64,000 nt of DNA from Alkalimarinus sediminis (GTDB lineage Bacteria; Pseudomonadota; Gammaproteobacteria; Pseudomonadales; Oleiphilaceae), in assembly GCF_026427595.1 (NCBI RefSeq), contig NZ_CP101527.1, forward strand, positions 2,451,501 to 2,515,500, written 5' to 3'. The first letter of the stretch is position 1, and each line of letters opens with the position of its first letter. This document shows positions 63,023 through 64,000 of this stretch, in pieces. The position numbers were made by a program, and so were the translations under genes. Under the pieces are notes generated by a model that was given only the letters and a program-made list of their open reading frames with translations, was not told where the DNA came from and searched no databases.

Positions 63023-63193
63023 CTGTAACATCTCGATTATCCAGATTGATAGACGCCTCAGTAGGCAGAATAAAAGATCAGAATGGCTTCGCCCCCTATA
63101 AAAAAGGCCAAACCAAAGACAATTAGACGACTCGGTAGCGCTTGGGTATTTACACCCACCCAGCGTCAAACGAACCGACTTAAAAGAGGTGTC

Positions 63194-63715
63194 TTAATTC
63201 AGAAATGTACAGTTAACGAGATGATTTCGCGGGTAGTTATACCGGGGGGGAGGCTCTCGGTGGTAGATCGAATGTTTAAGGCGCTGCCCCAATGACATGA
63301 TCAACCAACACAAAGGAAAGAACAGTAAGAATACGATAGAGGCGTAGAACGAGTTTGAAAGGTAGCTGCTTTGTTCATCGCAGCAATCACCACCCGCCAT
63401 ATCACTACCCGCCATATCACTGGATGATGAATGATGGTGTGTCTGATCAACACCTGAGTGAGTCATCGCCATGTTCTGGCTTTCACTATGATGGTGTTCT
63501 GCGCCATAGTGTTCGTTCATCGCGGCAGGCATTACCATATTGCTCGAGGCTAAAGCGTGGGTTATTGACCTGCTTTCCCCTTCACTACTACTCAGCAAAC
63601 CTGCACTATCACCCAATAACCCAGCACAGAGCACCATGCTCTGGCATAGTAACCAAAGCACGACCAAAGGGCCTACTATGTGGTGACTTATTTGTCGGGC
63701 TTTTGCTAACAACAT
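63194..63715 (-). CDS. His/Met/Cys-rich membrane protein at the head of the cus operon
   Basis: A 173-residue protein with an N-terminal hydrophobic helix (IVGPLVVLWLLCQSMVLCAG), a putative periplasmic loop rich in His, Met and Ser (AEHHHSESQNMAM, THHHSSSSDMAGSDMAGGDCC), and a second helix (ASIVFLLFFPLCWLIM) near the C-terminus. I do not recognise the family. The candidate metal ligands and the position before cusC, 171 bases away on the same strand, suggest copper binding or sensing at the membrane. A repeat MAGSDMAGGD is present. Confidence 0.65.
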   Translation of the reverse strand: MLLAKARQISHHIVGPLVVLWLLCQSMVLCAGLLGDSAGLLSSSEGESRSITHALASSNMVMPAAMNEHYGAEHHHSESQNMAMTHSGVDQTHHHSSSSDMAGSDMAGGDCCDEQSSYLSNSFYASIVFLLFFPLCWLIMSLGQRLKHSIYHREPPPRYNYPRNHLVNCTFLN

Positions 63716-63866
63716 GGGTAATAGTCTATTACATCGATTACATAATATGATGTGCCAATATAAACCTAGGTGTTACTCTCAAGTCAACATTATTTTAATG
63801 CCCTTTTCTGAAATACAAAGGCGTGATAATGTGCGGGCGTTTTAAACGTTTCGAAAGGTATCTCTA

Positions 63867-64000
63867 TTGAACTACTTATCGCTATCCGTATTAGCCGTTT
63901 TTATACCCACATTCTTCTTTGTCTCGATTACTCCGGGCATGTGCATGACACTCGCTCTCACAATGGGTATGCGCTTTGGTCTGCGTAAAACACTTTGGAT
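63867..64000 (+). CDS. LysE-family exporter, 5' part
   Basis: An open frame from TTG 63867 to the window edge encodes the first 44 residues of a LysE/RhtB-type exporter: LAVFIPTFFFVSITPGMCMT and then MGMRFGLRKTL, the first helix and TPG motif of the family. AAAGG at 63854-63858 is a suitable ribosome-binding site. It is divergent from the cus operon and continues outside the window. Confidence 0.8.
   Translation, partial: MNYLSLSVLAVFIPTFFFVSITPGMCMTLALTMGMRFGLRKTLW

Overview
The window reads as chromosomal DNA of a free-living, probably marine gammaproteobacterium with moderate, A+T-leaning base composition. Evidence is the gene content: a family-B DNA polymerase II, the ABC-F protein YbiT, an AroG-type DAHP synthase, SprT, MtfA, a VF530-type protein, two methyl-accepting chemotaxis proteins, several c-di-GMP proteins and two RND efflux systems. 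Genus cannot be fixed from sequence alone; an Oceanospirillales/Alteromonadales-like bacterium is an inference. No rRNA, tRNA, CRISPR array, transposase, integrase or phage gene was seen, so this is ordinary chromosome, not a genomic island.

Layout. 1-5.3 kb: an EAL phosphodiesterase, then leftward a large Ig/FN3 lipoprotein, SprT and an aminotransferase. 5.8-11.1 kb: class I fructose-bisphosphate aldolase, a Nudix hydrolase, a small winged-helix protein, then a TetR / metallo-beta-lactamase-fold / short-chain dehydrogenase set with a palindromic candidate operator and a 17-bp repeat array. 11.2-25 kb: MASE1-CHASE hybrid histidine kinase, SRPBCC protein, HSL-type esterase, MtfA, an outer-membrane-like protein, DNA polymerase II (no ordinary start codon at the expected N-terminus), a GIDE-GIDE-LemA membrane protein and a 7TM GGDEF-EAL protein. 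25-33.7 kb: small proteins, YbiT, a GreA/GreB-like factor, a Kazal-like lipoprotein, bacteriohemerythrin, a CobW GTPase, lipoproteins and a periplasmic solute-binding-like protein.

33.8-41.3 kb: two chemoreceptors with different Cache sensors, a periplasmic binding protein, an orphan exported protein, an EamA exporter and AroG, followed by an unusual set of interleaved inverted repeats. 41.5-47.7 kb: DoxX, a NYN nuclease-like protein, a Ser/Thr kinase / PP2C phosphatase / FHA operon, a PHA-synthase-like hydrolase with a serine nucleophile, and a cupredoxin. 47.7-56.3 kb: an HAE1-type RND pump with its adaptor, threonine aldolase, membrane proteins, a TerB-like protein and a DUF3047 protein. 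56.3-63.7 kb: a leftward copper/silver efflux operon (His/Met-rich membrane protein, CusC, CusB with a C-terminal CusF domain, separate CusF, CusA) carrying a REP-like inverted pair between cusF and cusA. The window ends in the start of a LysE-family gene.

Themes are signalling (c-di-GMP, two-component, chemotaxis, Ser/Thr phosphorylation), envelope proteins and metal/toxic-compound export. I found no clear new multi-gene system. The observations most worth checking are the non-AUG start of polB, the interleaved hairpins after aroG, the 17-bp array and TetR palindrome around the MBL/SDR genes, the GIDE-GIDE-LemA fusion, and the REP pair inside the cus operon.
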